Assembly (NCBI RefSeq): GCF_016862215.1 | Contig: NZ_BOMN01000013.1 | Span: 186,001 to 250,000 of the forward strand | Source of the DNA: Winogradskya humida | GTDB lineage: Bacteria; Actinomycetota; Actinomycetes; Mycobacteriales; Micromonosporaceae | DNA: 64,000 nucleotides | Reading direction: 5' to 3' | Shown: one piece after another, positions 7,059 to 17,812 of the stretch | Numbering within the stretch: position 1 is the stretch's first letter | How the letters are laid out: each line of letters starts with the position of its first letter | Translations under genes and position numbers: made by a program | Notes under the pieces: model-generated | Database searches by the model: none | Seen by the model: the letters and a program-made list of their open reading frames with translations, nothing else | What the model was told of the DNA's origin: nothing

Positions 7059-8362
7059 GCGAGCCCCAGGTTGCCGCGAAGGGTCGTGGACTCGTATTCG
7101 GTCCGGAACACGCCCCGCTCCTGCAGCAAAGGAACCACGCCGTCGACGAAGTCGTCGAGGCCGCCCGGGGTCAGGTGCGGGACCAGGATGAACCCGTCGC
7201 AGGCGTCGGTCTGGACGTATTCGTCGAGCTCGGCGGCGACGGTGGCGGGCGTACCGATGAAGGACTGCCGGCCGGTGACCTCGATGATCAGCTCGCGGAT
7301 GCTGAGGCTCTTCTGCTCGGCGATCCCGCGCCACTCGGCGGCGGTGGCCAGCCGGTCGGCGTGCTGCGCGGCGCGGCCCTGGATGATCGACTCCGCGTCC
7401 ACCTGCGGGTCGATCTCCGGCAGCGGGCCCTCGGCGTCGTACGCCGACAGGTCCGTGTTCCACACCTGCTCCAGCAGCAGGATCGCGGTCTGCGGGCTGA
7501 CCTGCTGACGCCGGATGTGGTGGGCCTTCTCCTGCGCGTCGGCGAGGGTGTCACCGAGGACAAACGACACCCCCGGAATGATCTTCAAGCTGTCCGGCTC
7601 CCGGCCGTACCGGGAAAGGCGGGCCTTGACGTCGCGGTAGAACTCGCGGCCGTCCTCGAGCTGGTGGTGGCGGGAGAAGATCGCGTCGGCCTTGGCGGCC
7701 GCGAGCTCCCGGCCGCCGTCGGAGTCACCCGCCTGCAGGATGACGGGATGACCCTGCGGTGATTTCGGTACGCCGAACCGCCCCCCGATGTCGAACTGCG
7801 GCCCGGCGTGCCGGAACGTCCCGGTGTCGGCGAAGAAGCCGGCGTCGCGATCCGGGGCGAGGGGCTCCCACGAGTCCCACAGCTCGCGAGCGGTGTCGAT
7901 GAACTCGCCGGCCCGCGTGTACCGGTCGGCGTAGTCGAGGAAGCCGCCCTTGCGGAAATTCTCGCCGAAGAAGGGGCCGGACGAGGTGACGACGTTCCAC
8001 GCCGCGCGGCCGCCGGACAGGTGGTCCAGGGTGGCGAGCTGACGGGCCAGCTCGTACGGCTCGTGGAACGTGGCGTTGAGCGTCCCGGCCAGCCCGAGAT
8101 GCGTGGTGACGGCGGCGAGCCCGGCCAGCACTGTCAGCGTGTCCGGGCGCCCGACGACGTCGAGGTCGTGGATGAGGCCCCGCTGCTCGCGCAGCCGCAG
8201 CCCCTCGGCGAGGAAGAAGAAGTCGAACTTGCCGCGCTCGGCGGTGCGGGCGAGGTGCTTGAAGGAGGCGAAGTCGATCTGGCTGCCCGCCTCGGGGTCG
8301 CTCCACACGGTCGTGTTGTTCACGCCCGGGAAGTGCGCGGCGAGGATGATCTGCTTAGGCAA
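7055..8362 (-). CDS. NtaA/DmoA-family FMN-dependent monooxygenase
   Basis: A 435-residue monooxygenase of the NtaA/SnaA/DszA/DmoA group, whose members cleave C-N or C-S bonds with FMNH2. Diagnostic stretches are KFDFFFLAEGLRLRE, TFHEPYELARQLATLDHLSG, GRAAWNVVTSSGPFFGENFR and SPQGHPVILQAGDSDGGREL. It starts with TTG, eight bases inside the end of the preceding gene. In the context of a CCTAT element and a Cys-containing leader peptide, a desulfonation or dimethyl-sulfide-like role is the leading inference. Confidence 0.88.
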   Translation of the reverse strand: MPKQIILAAHFPGVNNTTVWSDPEAGSQIDFASFKHLARTAERGKFDFFFLAEGLRLREQRGLIHDLDVVGRPDTLTVLAGLAAVTTHLGLAGTLNATFHEPYELARQLATLDHLSGGRAAWNVVTSSGPFFGENFRKGGFLDYADRYTRAGEFIDTARELWDSWEPLAPDRDAGFFADTGTFRHAGPQFDIGGRFGVPKSPQGHPVILQAGDSDGGRELAAAKADAIFSRHHQLEDGREFYRDVKARLSRYGREPDSLKIIPGVSFVLGDTLADAQEKAHHIRRQQVSPQTAILLLEQVWNTDLSAYDAEGPLPEIDPQVDAESIIQGRAAQHADRLATAAEWRGIAEQKSLSIRELIIEVTGRQSFIGTPATVAAELDEYVQTDACDGFILVPHLTPGGLDDFVDGVVPLLQERGVFRTEYESTTLRGNLGLA

Positions 8363-9469
8363 CGGGGGCTCCTTCCGGGGTCGCGTAACGGTTGACGGCG
8401 GGTGGCAGGCCGAGCCTCGACCGCAGCGAGCCGGTGGGCTGCGTGGTGCGGAAGACGCCGCGGTCCTGCAGGACGGGGACGAGCAGGCGGGTGATCGCCT
8501 CGAGGTCGTACGGCAGCGCGCCGGGCCGTAACCGGAATCCGTCCACCCCGGCGTCGCGCCACGACAGCAGCAGGTCGGCGAGCTGCTCCGGGGTGCCGGC
8601 GAAGATCAGCGCGTCGGACTGCCACGGCTCGGTGAGCAGGGCGTCGAGGCGGCCCCGGCGCTCGTGCGCGGCCGGGGCGTGGTCGTCGAGGAACACCACA
8701 AGATCGGCGAAAACCTTGGGACCGGGGACTCTGCGTACGATCTCAGCGGCGTCCTGCGCGTCCGAAGGTGTCACGAACACGAGGTCGGCACTGCGTGACG
8801 CGAACTCGTACGGCACGGCGGCGTGTGCGAGCGCGGCGACCACCGGCTGGCCCTGCGGGGACCGCGGCACGATCGACGGGCCCTTGACCGTGAAGAACTC
8901 CCCGGCGAAGTCGATGTAGTGCAGCCTGTCCCGGTCGATGTACCGGCCGGTGGCGACGTCCCGGATGATCGCGTCGTCCTCCCAGCTGTCCCAGAGCCGC
9001 CGCACCACCTCCACCGCGTCGGCGGCCTCGTCGAAAAGCTCGGACAGCTCGCTCGCGGCCGGGCGCCCGAGCAGCGCCGCCTCACCGGGCCGGGCCGAGA
9101 CCCGCGCCTGCCAGCCGGCCCGCCCGGAACTGAGGTAGTCGAGGGTGGCGATCGCGGTGGACAGGTGGAACGGCTCGGTGAGCGTGGTGGTGGCGACCGG
9201 CACGAGCCCGATGTGCTCGGTCACCGGGGCGACGCGCGACGCCACGAGCACCGCGTCGAGCCGCCCGTTGAGCTCGCCCGGTGCGTCGGTGGGCGGCCCG
9301 AACGTGTCCTCGAACGTCACCAGATCGAGCAGCCCCGCCTCGGCCTCCTGGACCAGCCGGACCCAGTAGTCCCCGCGGAACACGTCGGCGGCGTCGTGCG
9401 TCGAGGTGCGCCACGCGGCGGGATGCCATCCGAGCCCGTCCAGCGCGACGGCCAGGTGCAGCGGCGATG

Positions 9470-9473
<4 letters not shown>
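8355..9473 (-). CDS. LLM-class flavin-dependent oxidoreductase
   Basis: A 372-residue member of the same NtaA/DmoA-like superfamily: LHLAVALDGLGWHPAAW, HIGLVPVATTTLTEPFHLST, LDYLSSGRAGWQARVS, SPQGQPVVAALAHA and IFAGTPEQLADLLLSW. It is the first of four flavin monooxygenases encoded immediately after the ABC importer. Its ATG overlaps the ATPase stop by four bases. The product ends in a short non-conserved tail. Placement directly after the importer suggests it oxidises an imported substrate. Confidence 0.86.
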
Positions 9474-10977
<1,504 letters not shown>

Positions 10978-10981
<4 letters not shown>

Positions 10982-11784
10982 CGGGGGTCCCGTCCCTCGA
11001 AGCGATGCTGCAGGTGCCGGCCGGTGACGGTCAGGCTGATGACGGTCAGGGTGACGATCAGGCCCGGCAGCACCGACGCCCACCAGGCGATCCGGAGGTA
11101 GCCGCGGCCGTCGGAGAGCATCGCGCCCCACTCGGGTGACGGCGGTTGCGGTCCCATGCCCAGGAAGCTGAGCCCGGCGGCGGCCAGCACCGCCTCGCCG
11201 AGCCCGATCATCGCGAGCACCGGGACCGGGCCGAGCACGTTGGGCAGCACGTGCCGCACGACGAGCCGGGCCCGTGATCCACCGTACGCCACGGCCTGTG
11301 TGACGTACCCGGCTCGCCGCACGACGAACGTCTGCGCGCGCACGACCCGGGCGTAGTGCGGCAGGGTGGCGATCCCGATCGCGATGATCAGGCTGACGGT
11401 GCCCGGCCCGGCGATCGCGATGAACAGCAACGCCAGCAGGAGCAGCGGGAACGCGGACAGCGCGTCGAAGCCGCGGGTGATGGCCTCGTCGGCGTACCTG
11501 TGGGAGAGGCCGGCAAGCACGCCCAGCAGGACCCCCGCTGTCACGGCGATCGTGGTCGCGGCCAGGCCGATCGCGAGGCTGTGCCGGGCGCCGTGCACGA
11601 CCCGGTCGAAGACATCCCGGCCGAGCTGATCGGTGCCGAACCAGTGCGCGGCGCTCGGGGCCTGCAGGACGTGCAGCGGGTCGGCGGCGAGGGGGTCACC
11701 GCTCAGCAGCGACGGCACCGCCGCGGCGACGGCGGCCAGCCCCAGGAACGCCGCGGCGGCGAGAACACCGGGTCGTATCGCCAT
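10978..11784 (-). CDS. ABC importer permease, DppC-like
   Basis: A 268-residue inner-membrane permease of the peptide-type (BPD_transp_1) family with an N-terminal membrane helix and about five further segments. The HWFGTDQLGRDVFDRVVHGARHSL segment follows the first helix, as in DppC/OppC. The EAA-like coupling loop reads YVTQAVAYGGSRARLVVRHVLPN. LSFLGMGPQPPSPEWG is the usual C-terminal signature. It pairs with the DppB-like permease encoded one base upstream. Confidence 0.93.
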
Positions 11785-11785
11785 G

Positions 11786-12697
11786 TCAGCTCCTCCGCAG
11801 ACGCGGGTCGACGAGCAGGTACGCCAGGTCGGCCACGGTGTTCAGCACGACGTAGACCAGCGCGGACAGCACCACGACGGCGAGCACGACCGGCATGTCC
11901 TTGCTGTTCACGGCGGTCAGCGTGACCTGCCCGAGGCCGGGACGCCCGAACACCTGCTCGATGATCACCGCGCCGCCGAGCAGCACCCCGAACAGCCAGC
12001 CGAGCAGCGTGACCGCCGGGAGCAGGGCATGGCGCAGCGCATGCCGGACCAGCACCGCACTCTCGCGCAGCCCCCGGGCCCGGGCGGTGACCGTGAACGG
12101 CTCGTCGAGGGCCCGGTCGAGGCCGTCGCGCAGCACCTGGGTGAGCACCCCGGCGATGGGCAGCGCGAGCGTGACGGCGGGCAGCACCAGCGCGGCGACG
12201 CCATGGTCCCCGGAGACCGGGAACAGCCCGAAGCGGAACGAGAAGATGCTGAGCAGCACGATCCCGATCAGGAACGGCGGCGTCGACACCACGACCAGCT
12301 CGGCGGTCGAGCTGACCCGCCGCGCCCAGGGCCGCCGGGTGGTCAGCGCCAGGACCAGCGCGAGCAGGATGCCGAGCACCGCGGCGGACAGCGCGAGCTT
12401 GAGCGTGGGCCACACCTGCTCGCCGACGATCGCGCTCACCGGCCGCTGCAGCAGGTACGAGCGGCCGAGGTCACCGTGCGCGGCCCGCCACAGGTAGTCG
12501 AGGTACTGCAGGACGGCCGGGCGGTCGAGACCCCACTCGGTGATGATCTGCGAGCGGATCGCCGGGGTGTCCGCGCCGTCCCCGACGATCGTGTCGACGG
12601 TGCTGCCCGGGGCCGCGAGCAGCGCCAGGTAGGCGGCGGTCGCGGCGACCCAGAGCACGACGAGCCCGGTGCCGATCCGGCGCAGCACCGCCCTCAC
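11786..12697 (-). CDS. ABC importer permease, DppB-like
   Basis: A 303-residue permease with the DppB/OppB layout: an N-terminal membrane helix, the SQIITEWGLDRPAVLQYLDY segment, a periplasmic loop (HGDLGRSYLLQRPVS), then five helices. The coupling loop is TVTARARGLRESAVLVRHAL. The C-terminal VEQVFGRPGLG-type motif appears as IEQVFGRPGLGQVTLTAV. It starts with GTG overlapping the stop of the binding-protein gene (GTGA). Confidence 0.93.
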   Translation of the reverse strand: MRAVLRRIGTGLVVLWVAATAAYLALLAAPGSTVDTIVGDGADTPAIRSQIITEWGLDRPAVLQYLDYLWRAAHGDLGRSYLLQRPVSAIVGEQVWPTLKLALSAAVLGILLALVLALTTRRPWARRVSSTAELVVVSTPPFLIGIVLLSIFSFRFGLFPVSGDHGVAALVLPAVTLALPIAGVLTQVLRDGLDRALDEPFTVTARARGLRESAVLVRHALRHALLPAVTLLGWLFGVLLGGAVIIEQVFGRPGLGQVTLTAVNSKDMPVVLAVVVLSALVYVVLNTVADLAYLLVDPRLRRS

Positions 12698-14292
12698 TTC
12701 GCCAGCCAGACACCGTACGCGCTGACCGGCACACCCGCCGTGGGTTCGAACCCGAGCCCGCCGACGCTCCTGCTCGCCGCGATCTGGTCGGCGGGCGCGT
12801 AGAGCGGCAGGACCAGCGCCTGCTGGGTGACCACCTTCTGCTGGATCTTGGTGTACGCGCCGAGCCGGTCGGTTCCCGCGTCCGCCTGTGCCAGCAGCTT
12901 GTCGACCTCGGGGTCCGTGACGCCGGTCCGGTTGATGGCCCCGCCGGAGCTCAGCAGCAGGTTCAGTGCCGCACCCGCGTCGGTGTCGGCCCGCGAGTTG
13001 TCGAACACCTCGTACGCGCCGTCGGCCAGTGCCTTCGTCGCCGTGCCCTGGTCGACGACGGCGACGTTCAGGTCGATGCCGGCGCTCTTCCTGACGGCGG
13101 CCTGCACGGTCTGGGCCAGGATGTCGCGGCGGTCACGGACGAACGGCGCGCTCTGCACCAGGCGTACGGTCAGCCGTTTGCCGTCCTTGATCCGGAAGCC
13201 GTCCGCGTCGCGCTGGGTCCAGCCGGCCTCGTCGAGCAGCTGGTTGGCCCGCGCCGGGTTGTTGCCGTACGCGTTCTCCAGGCTCTTGTCGTAGAACGGG
13301 CTGGTCGGGCTGATCACGCTCCACGCCCGGGTGGCGGTCCCGCGGTAGACGGCGTCGAGCACGGTGTTCACGTCGAGGGCGTCCCGGAACGCCTGCCGGA
13401 CCTTCACGTCGTCGAACGGCGCGTGCGCGGCGTTGAGGTAGTAGCTGTACGCGGAACCGGAGTTCAGTCCCTTGCTCAGCGTCAGATCCCCGGTGATCAC
13501 GGCCTGATCGGTCGCGGGCACCCCCTCGATCACCTGCACCTGCCCGGAGGTCAGCGCCCCGACCCGTACCGACGGCTCCTTCAGGAACCGGTACGTGACC
13601 TCGTCCAGGTACGCGGGGCGGCTCCCCCAGTACGCCGGGTTGCGCTTGAAGTGGACCTCCTGGCCCGCGGTGTACCGGTCGAGGATGAACGGGCCGGTCC
13701 CCGCGAGCTCGGGGCCGCCCGCCTTGAGGTTCTTCGCAGCCCTCAGCGACGCCGGCGACACGATCGCGCCCTGCGGCGACGAGAGGAAGTCGAGGAACAG
13801 CACGTCCGGCGCGGTCAGCCGGAACACGACCGTTGCCGGGTCCGGGACCTCGACGTCCTTCAGGCTGTGCAGCTGGACGGCGGCTACCGCCGGGGCGTAC
13901 CCGGCGGCTCGCAGTTGATCGATGTTGGCCTTGACCGCGGCGGCGTCGAAAGCCGTGCCGTCACTGAACTTCACGCCGGTACGCAGTGTGAACGTGTACG
14001 CCTTGCCGTCGGGTGAAGCCTCGTAGCCGGTCGCGAGCAGGGGCACGTAACCGCCCTTGTCGTCGTGGGTGAGCAGCCCCTCGAACGAGTTCCAGACCAG
14101 CAGGCGGGCCTTCGCCTGGGCGTACTGATGCGGGTTGAACGTGATCGGCTCGGTCTCGACACCCCAGGTCAGCGAGCCACCATCAACGGGCTGACCCGCC
14201 TCGGCGGAGGTGGTGGCGCTGCCGGAGTCGCAGGCGGCGAGGGCGAGGGAGAGGGTGGCTATGAGGGCGGCGATGGTACGGGTTCTGCGCAC
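12694..14292 (-). CDS. ABC importer substrate-binding lipoprotein (SBP_bac_5)
   Basis: A 532-residue peptide-type binding protein. The GTG at 14292 is chosen because AGGAGA sits seven bases before it (14300-14305). The longer reading frame has no ribosome site. Residues 1-20 are a lipoprotein signal peptide with lipobox LAAC. Family motifs include LTWGVETEPITFNPHQY, FEGLLTHDDKGGYVPLLA, TFTLRTGVKFSDGTAF and HFKRNPAYWGSRPAYLDEV. It captures the operon's substrate outside the membrane. It heads the eight-gene operon and is preceded by a 147-nt leader containing a small Cys-containing reading frame. Confidence 0.92.
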   Translation of the reverse strand: MRRTRTIAALIATLSLALAACDSGSATTSAEAGQPVDGGSLTWGVETEPITFNPHQYAQAKARLLVWNSFEGLLTHDDKGGYVPLLATGYEASPDGKAYTFTLRTGVKFSDGTAFDAAAVKANIDQLRAAGYAPAVAAVQLHSLKDVEVPDPATVVFRLTAPDVLFLDFLSSPQGAIVSPASLRAAKNLKAGGPELAGTGPFILDRYTAGQEVHFKRNPAYWGSRPAYLDEVTYRFLKEPSVRVGALTSGQVQVIEGVPATDQAVITGDLTLSKGLNSGSAYSYYLNAAHAPFDDVKVRQAFRDALDVNTVLDAVYRGTATRAWSVISPTSPFYDKSLENAYGNNPARANQLLDEAGWTQRDADGFRIKDGKRLTVRLVQSAPFVRDRRDILAQTVQAAVRKSAGIDLNVAVVDQGTATKALADGAYEVFDNSRADTDAGAALNLLLSSGGAINRTGVTDPEVDKLLAQADAGTDRLGAYTKIQQKVVTQQALVLPLYAPADQIAASRSVGGLGFEPTAGVPVSAYGVWLAK

Positions 14293-14342
14293 GGGGAAAT
14301 CTCCTGTCGCTGCGTCTTTACTCACTGGAGGACTCGGGTCAG

Positions 14343-14363
14343 CCTCTCGGGAGGCGGCTGGTC
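14343..14363 (-). promoter_or_regulatory. Second leader hairpin upstream of the binding-protein gene
   Basis: On the minus strand CAGCC-GC-CTC pairs with GAG-A-GGCTG around a two-base loop. The hairpin overlaps the stop codon of the leader peptide. With the stem at 14385-14417 inside the leader reading frame, this gives an attenuator-like arrangement. Folding and competition between the stems were judged by eye only. Confidence 0.35.
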
Positions 14364-14439
14364 AGCGGCGACAGGACAGGCCGGCCCGCCGGCACAGGTC
14401 AATGCTGAGCCGGCGGGTCAGGAGCATCGGGGCGGGCAT
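14362..14439 (-). CDS. Cys-containing leader peptide of the organosulfur operon
   Basis: A 25-residue reading frame, too short for routine gene calling, starting at ATG 14439 directly after the promoter element. Its core LLTRRLSIDLCRR with a later SCRR matches the recurrent actinobacterial leader-peptide pattern (LTRR, then DLCR, then C-R-R) found upstream of sulfur-assimilation genes. Cys codons lie at residues 16 and 23. A 9-bp GC stem (14385-14393 with 14409-14417) lies inside it and a second hairpin overlaps its stop. The likely role is cysteine-responsive attenuation: ribosome progress over the Cys codons reports Cys-tRNA supply and sets downstream expression. The mechanism is inference; the peptide pattern is seen. 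Confidence 0.72.
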   Translation of the reverse strand: MPAPMLLTRRLSIDLCRRAGLSCRR

Positions 14440-14447
14440 ACCTATTT

Positions 14448-14464
14448 CCTATAGCCGAAATAGG
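14448..14464 (-). promoter_or_regulatory. Putative operator/promoter of the flavin monooxygenase operon (CCTAT-N7-ATAGG)
   Basis: A palindromic 17-mer CCTATAGCCGAAATAGG, with a further CCTATTTC at 14441-14448 forming an overlapping CCTATTTC/GAAATAGG repeat. On the minus strand it includes TATAGG, usable as a -10, eight bases before the leader peptide ATG. It resembles the ssuD-upstream element at 1828-1844. Confidence 0.5.
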
Positions 14465-14522
14465 AATAGCGCAAGGGCGAACCGGGAAAACTGTCGTACC
14501 CCACATCCAGAGTCGACGGTGG

Positions 14523-16880
14523 CTACTCCGTGCGCAGGGCCGTCACCGTGCGGGTGCGGGCCGCCCAGCCGGCCGGGAGCAGCGCGCCCGCCACCGCGAT
14601 GACCAGGCCGCCCACGGCGAGCAGGAGCACCACGCCGGGGCCGTACGCGTCGACGACCGACGCGGGCAGGGTGAAGCCCGTGCCGCGGCCCATCGCGGCG
14701 AGGACCGCGCGCTGGACCAGGACGCCGACGGCCACTCCCGCCGCGCCGCCCGCCAGGCCGGTGAGCACCACCGAGGCGATGACCATCGCGATGGTCTGCC
14801 GGGGAGTCATGCCCAGCGCCTTGTGCACGCCGAGGTCGTGGACGCGGTCCCGGGTCTCCAGGACGACCGTGTTGAGCACGCCCAGGCCCGCGACGACCAC
14901 CAGCAGGACGGTGAGCAGCGCTGTCAGGGCGTCGATGAGGACCAGCATCTCCGGCGGGGAGTGATCCACCGTGTCCGCCACGGCGCCGAGGGGTTCGAGG
15001 GCGGTGCTCAGCGCCGCGGCGTACGTGCCGATGTCTGTTCCGTCCTTGACCGTGATGTAGTAGATCTCGGGGGTGAGGCCGAGGGTCGCCTGGTCGGTGA
15101 GGATCTGCATGCCGTCCTCATCGATGTTGAAGGCCTCCCCGACGATGCGCACCGGGATGTCCCTGCCTTCGCTGGTCAGGGTCACCTGGTCGCCGACCTT
15201 CGTGCCGGTCGCCGTGAGGAACGGGGTCGCGACGACGATCTCGCCCGGTCCGCGGAGCCATCTCCCGGAGACCATCCGGTAGTAGCGCGACGCATCCGGG
15301 CCGGTGAGTCCCATCGCGGTCAGCTGCCCGGTCGCGCCCGGGGTGGTCACCTCGGTGCGGGCCGTCCCCAGGTAGCCGCTGGTGCCGGATTGCGCGGTGA
15401 TGGCGGCGACGACCTTGTCGGGGTCGGTTATCCGGCTTGGCCGGGGTCCCTCCATGGGGGCGGTTATCTGGACCGCGGCGATGTCCTCCACCTCGTCGAT
15501 GCGGCTCAGCGACGTCGCCAGGCCCACCGCGAACGTGACGGACGCGGCGCCGAACGCGATCGCGGCGATCATCCCGGCCGAGCGCATCGGGCGGGTGAAC
15601 GGGTACGCCAGGCCGAGGCTGACCGGACGACTCAGCAGCGGGATCCGGCTGGTCAGCCGGGACGCCCACCGGCCACGACCGGCATGCGGGGTGCGGCCCA
15701 CCGCGAGCGCGTCGACCGTGCGGAGCCGGCCCGCCCGCGCCGACGCCGCCCACGCGGTCAGCGCCACGACGGCGAGGATTCCGGCCACGACCAGGACACC
15801 GATCCAGGGAGCTGTGCCGCGGTCCGTCGTACCGTAAAGATCGTTGGTCTTGGTGATGACCGGCAGAGTGCTCAGATATCCGGTGCCGAGACCCAGGACG
15901 GCACCGGCCGCTGCCGGGATCAGCGCCTGCGTCACGTACGCCCGGACGACCTGCCCCGGCGTGAACCCCAGCGCCTTCAGAATCCCGATCCGGCGGGTCG
16001 CGGAGGCCACCGCCCCGGCGATCACGTTCCCGACGATCAGGACCGCCATCACGATGCCGAGCAGCCCGAACGCGATCAGGAACGGGATCAGCAGCACCGT
16101 GTCCCCGACAACGTCACGGCGCACGGCCAGCCAGGACGTCGCGCTGGTCAGCGACCCGGCGGGCAGTGCGGCGGCGATCGCCTCGTTGGCCGCCTCGACC
16201 TGTGCCTGCGTCCCGGCGGTCGTGAGGCGGTAGAGCATCTGGTAGCCGGGCTGGCTCGCGGTTTGGTTCTGGTTCTGGCTTTGGTTTTGGTTTTGGTTTT
16301 GGGCGGTCTGCCAGGCGGTGACCTGGTCGGGCGGGGCCCAGGCGTCGGCGGTGCGGGTGATCGACCGGGCGAAGCCCACGACGGTGACCACGGGGTTGCC
16401 GGGCACGTTGTCGAGTGTCAGCTCCGTCCCGGTCGCCAGCAGCGGACCGTTGAACCGGCCGTTCGCGGCCAGGACGATCTCTGCAGGACCGGTGGCCCAC
16501 CGCCCCCGGGTCAGGGTGAGCTCGTCAACCGCGCTGTCCGGGGTGCCGCGCCCGGCCACTTCCATCGGCGGCATCCGGAACTGCCCGCTGCCCGCACTGA
16601 CCGTCGCCAGCGGGAACGGCCCGGCCACGGCGGCGACCCCGGCGGCCGTGGCGGTCGCGTCCAGCTGCGCCGGAGTCGCCTTCGCGGGGTCGATCCGCAC
16701 AGCGAGATGCGCACCGTGATGCTGTTGGAACGCCCGCTCGAACGGCCCCCGCGACGCCACGCTCAACGAAGCCCCGAGCACCGCCGACGTCACAGCGACC
16801 ATCACCACGAGCCCGGTGACGATCGTCGGCACCCGCCGCCGCGCCACACCCGACCGCACCACCTTCCCGAGCGCACTCAT
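14523..16880 (-). CDS. MacB/FtsX-like ABC transporter permease
   Basis: A 785-residue membrane permease with two FtsX domains. It has an N-terminal helix (about 17-40), a large extracytoplasmic domain, three helices (about 260-370), a further central helix, a second extracytoplasmic domain and three C-terminal helices. The short cytoplasmic loops TRRIGILKALGFTPGQVVRAY and RVHDLGVHKALGMTPRQTIAM are characteristic. A Gln/Asn-rich stretch near residue 195-205 comes from a TTTTGG-like simple repeat and lies in the first external domain. It overlaps its ATPase gene by four bases. It probably exports a lipid, peptide or antibiotic under control of the divergent kinase/regulator pair. Confidence 0.9.
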   Translation of the reverse strand: MSALGKVVRSGVARRRVPTIVTGLVVMVAVTSAVLGASLSVASRGPFERAFQQHHGAHLAVRIDPAKATPAQLDATATAAGVAAVAGPFPLATVSAGSGQFRMPPMEVAGRGTPDSAVDELTLTRGRWATGPAEIVLAANGRFNGPLLATGTELTLDNVPGNPVVTVVGFARSITRTADAWAPPDQVTAWQTAQNQNQNQSQNQNQTASQPGYQMLYRLTTAGTQAQVEAANEAIAAALPAGSLTSATSWLAVRRDVVGDTVLLIPFLIAFGLLGIVMAVLIVGNVIAGAVASATRRIGILKALGFTPGQVVRAYVTQALIPAAAGAVLGLGTGYLSTLPVITKTNDLYGTTDRGTAPWIGVLVVAGILAVVALTAWAASARAGRLRTVDALAVGRTPHAGRGRWASRLTSRIPLLSRPVSLGLAYPFTRPMRSAGMIAAIAFGAASVTFAVGLATSLSRIDEVEDIAAVQITAPMEGPRPSRITDPDKVVAAITAQSGTSGYLGTARTEVTTPGATGQLTAMGLTGPDASRYYRMVSGRWLRGPGEIVVATPFLTATGTKVGDQVTLTSEGRDIPVRIVGEAFNIDEDGMQILTDQATLGLTPEIYYITVKDGTDIGTYAAALSTALEPLGAVADTVDHSPPEMLVLIDALTALLTVLLVVVAGLGVLNTVVLETRDRVHDLGVHKALGMTPRQTIAMVIASVVLTGLAGGAAGVAVGVLVQRAVLAAMGRGTGFTLPASVVDAYGPGVVLLLAVGGLVIAVAGALLPAGWAARTRTVTALRTE

Positions 16881-17668
16881 CGGTCACGTCCCGCCGCGTC
16901 GTCGCCGGTGGCGCGGTTCCGGCCCTCGGCCCCGGACGGGGTGACCCGGGCGCCTGCGCGGCCCTCCGCGCCGGACGGGGTGACCCGGGCGCCTGCGCGG
17001 CCCTCGGCGGCGGATGGGGTGATGCGGCCGTCGAGGAGGCGGATGGTGCGGGTGGCGCAGGCGGTGGCCAGGGTGAGGTCGTGGGTGACCAGGATGATCG
17101 TCTGGCCGTCGGCGTGCAGCTCGGTGAGGAGTTTGCGGACCTCCTCGCCCGAGGCGGTGTCCAGGGCGCCGGTCGGCTCGTCGGCCAGGAGCAGCGCGGG
17201 GTTGTTCATCAGGGCGCGGGCGACCGCGACCCGCTGGCGTTCCCCGCCGGAGAGCCTGCCCGGGTAGGCGTCCGAGTGCCTCGAGACGCCGAGGCGGGCG
17301 AGCAGGTCAGCGGCGCGGCGTTCGGCGTCGGCACGGGCGGTGCCGGCGAGCTGGGCCGGGAGCATCACGTTGTCGGACACGGTCAGGTCATCCAGAAGGT
17401 TGAAGAACTGGAAGACCAGGCCGATCCGGGCCCGGCGGTAGCGCGCCGAGGCTGCTTCGCCTAGGCGGTCGACCCGCACCCCGTCGACGGTGACCGTGCC
17501 GGTGGTCGGGTGGTCCAGGCCGGCGACGAGGTTCAGCAGCGTGGACTTGCCGCTGCCGGACGGGCCGAGGATCGCCACCGCCTCGCCCGGGGCGACGCTC
17601 ACGCAGATGTCGTCCAGCGCCGGCGGACCCTCGTCGTAGCGGCGGGTCACATCACACAGTTCGATCAT
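16877..17668 (-). CDS. ABC transporter ATPase, LolD/MacB type
   Basis: A 263-residue ATPase partner of the adjacent FtsX-like permease. Walker A GPSGSGKST (about 33-41), Q-loop VFQFFNLLDDLTV, signature LSGGERQRV and Walker B LLLADEPTGALD identify the macrolide/lipoprotein-exporter class. GGAG lies six bases before the ATG at 17668. The C-terminal 45 residues are unusual: two and a half copies of TPSGAEGRAGARV encoded by a 39-bp tandem repeat (16922-17030), beyond the normal family end. This tail is probably an unstructured, repeat-expanded extension. Confidence 0.93.
   Translation of the reverse strand: MIELCDVTRRYDEGPPALDDICVSVAPGEAVAILGPSGSGKSTLLNLVAGLDHPTTGTVTVDGVRVDRLGEAASARYRRARIGLVFQFFNLLDDLTVSDNVMLPAQLAGTARADAERRAADLLARLGVSRHSDAYPGRLSGGERQRVAVARALMNNPALLLADEPTGALDTASGEEVRKLLTELHADGQTIILVTHDLTLATACATRTIRLLDGRITPSAAEGRAGARVTPSGAEGRAGARVTPSGAEGRNRATGDDAAGRDR
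16922..17030. repeat. 39-bp tandem repeat in the ABC ATPase tail
   Basis: Two near-identical 39-bp units (16922-16960 and 16961-16999) and a diverged partial third (17000-17030) encode the repeated TPSGAEGRAGARV tail. The unit length is a multiple of three, so the frame is kept. Confidence 0.9.
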
Positions 17669-17812
17669 GGAAACTCCAAGGTGGAAGAGGATCCCGACGC
17701 TAGGAGAGAGGCGCGGCCGCGCGCGTCAGCACTGAGTCGTCATCCCTGCGATGTACGCGGCCCCGACCTGAGACGGATACCGCCGGCGCGGGCGGACGGC
17801 CAGAATGGAGCG

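Noticed and set aside
14385..14417. Stem in the leader as a SAM or other known riboswitch
   Set aside because: Only a simple 9-bp stem inside the leader reading frame is visible; no conserved riboswitch core could be identified by eye.
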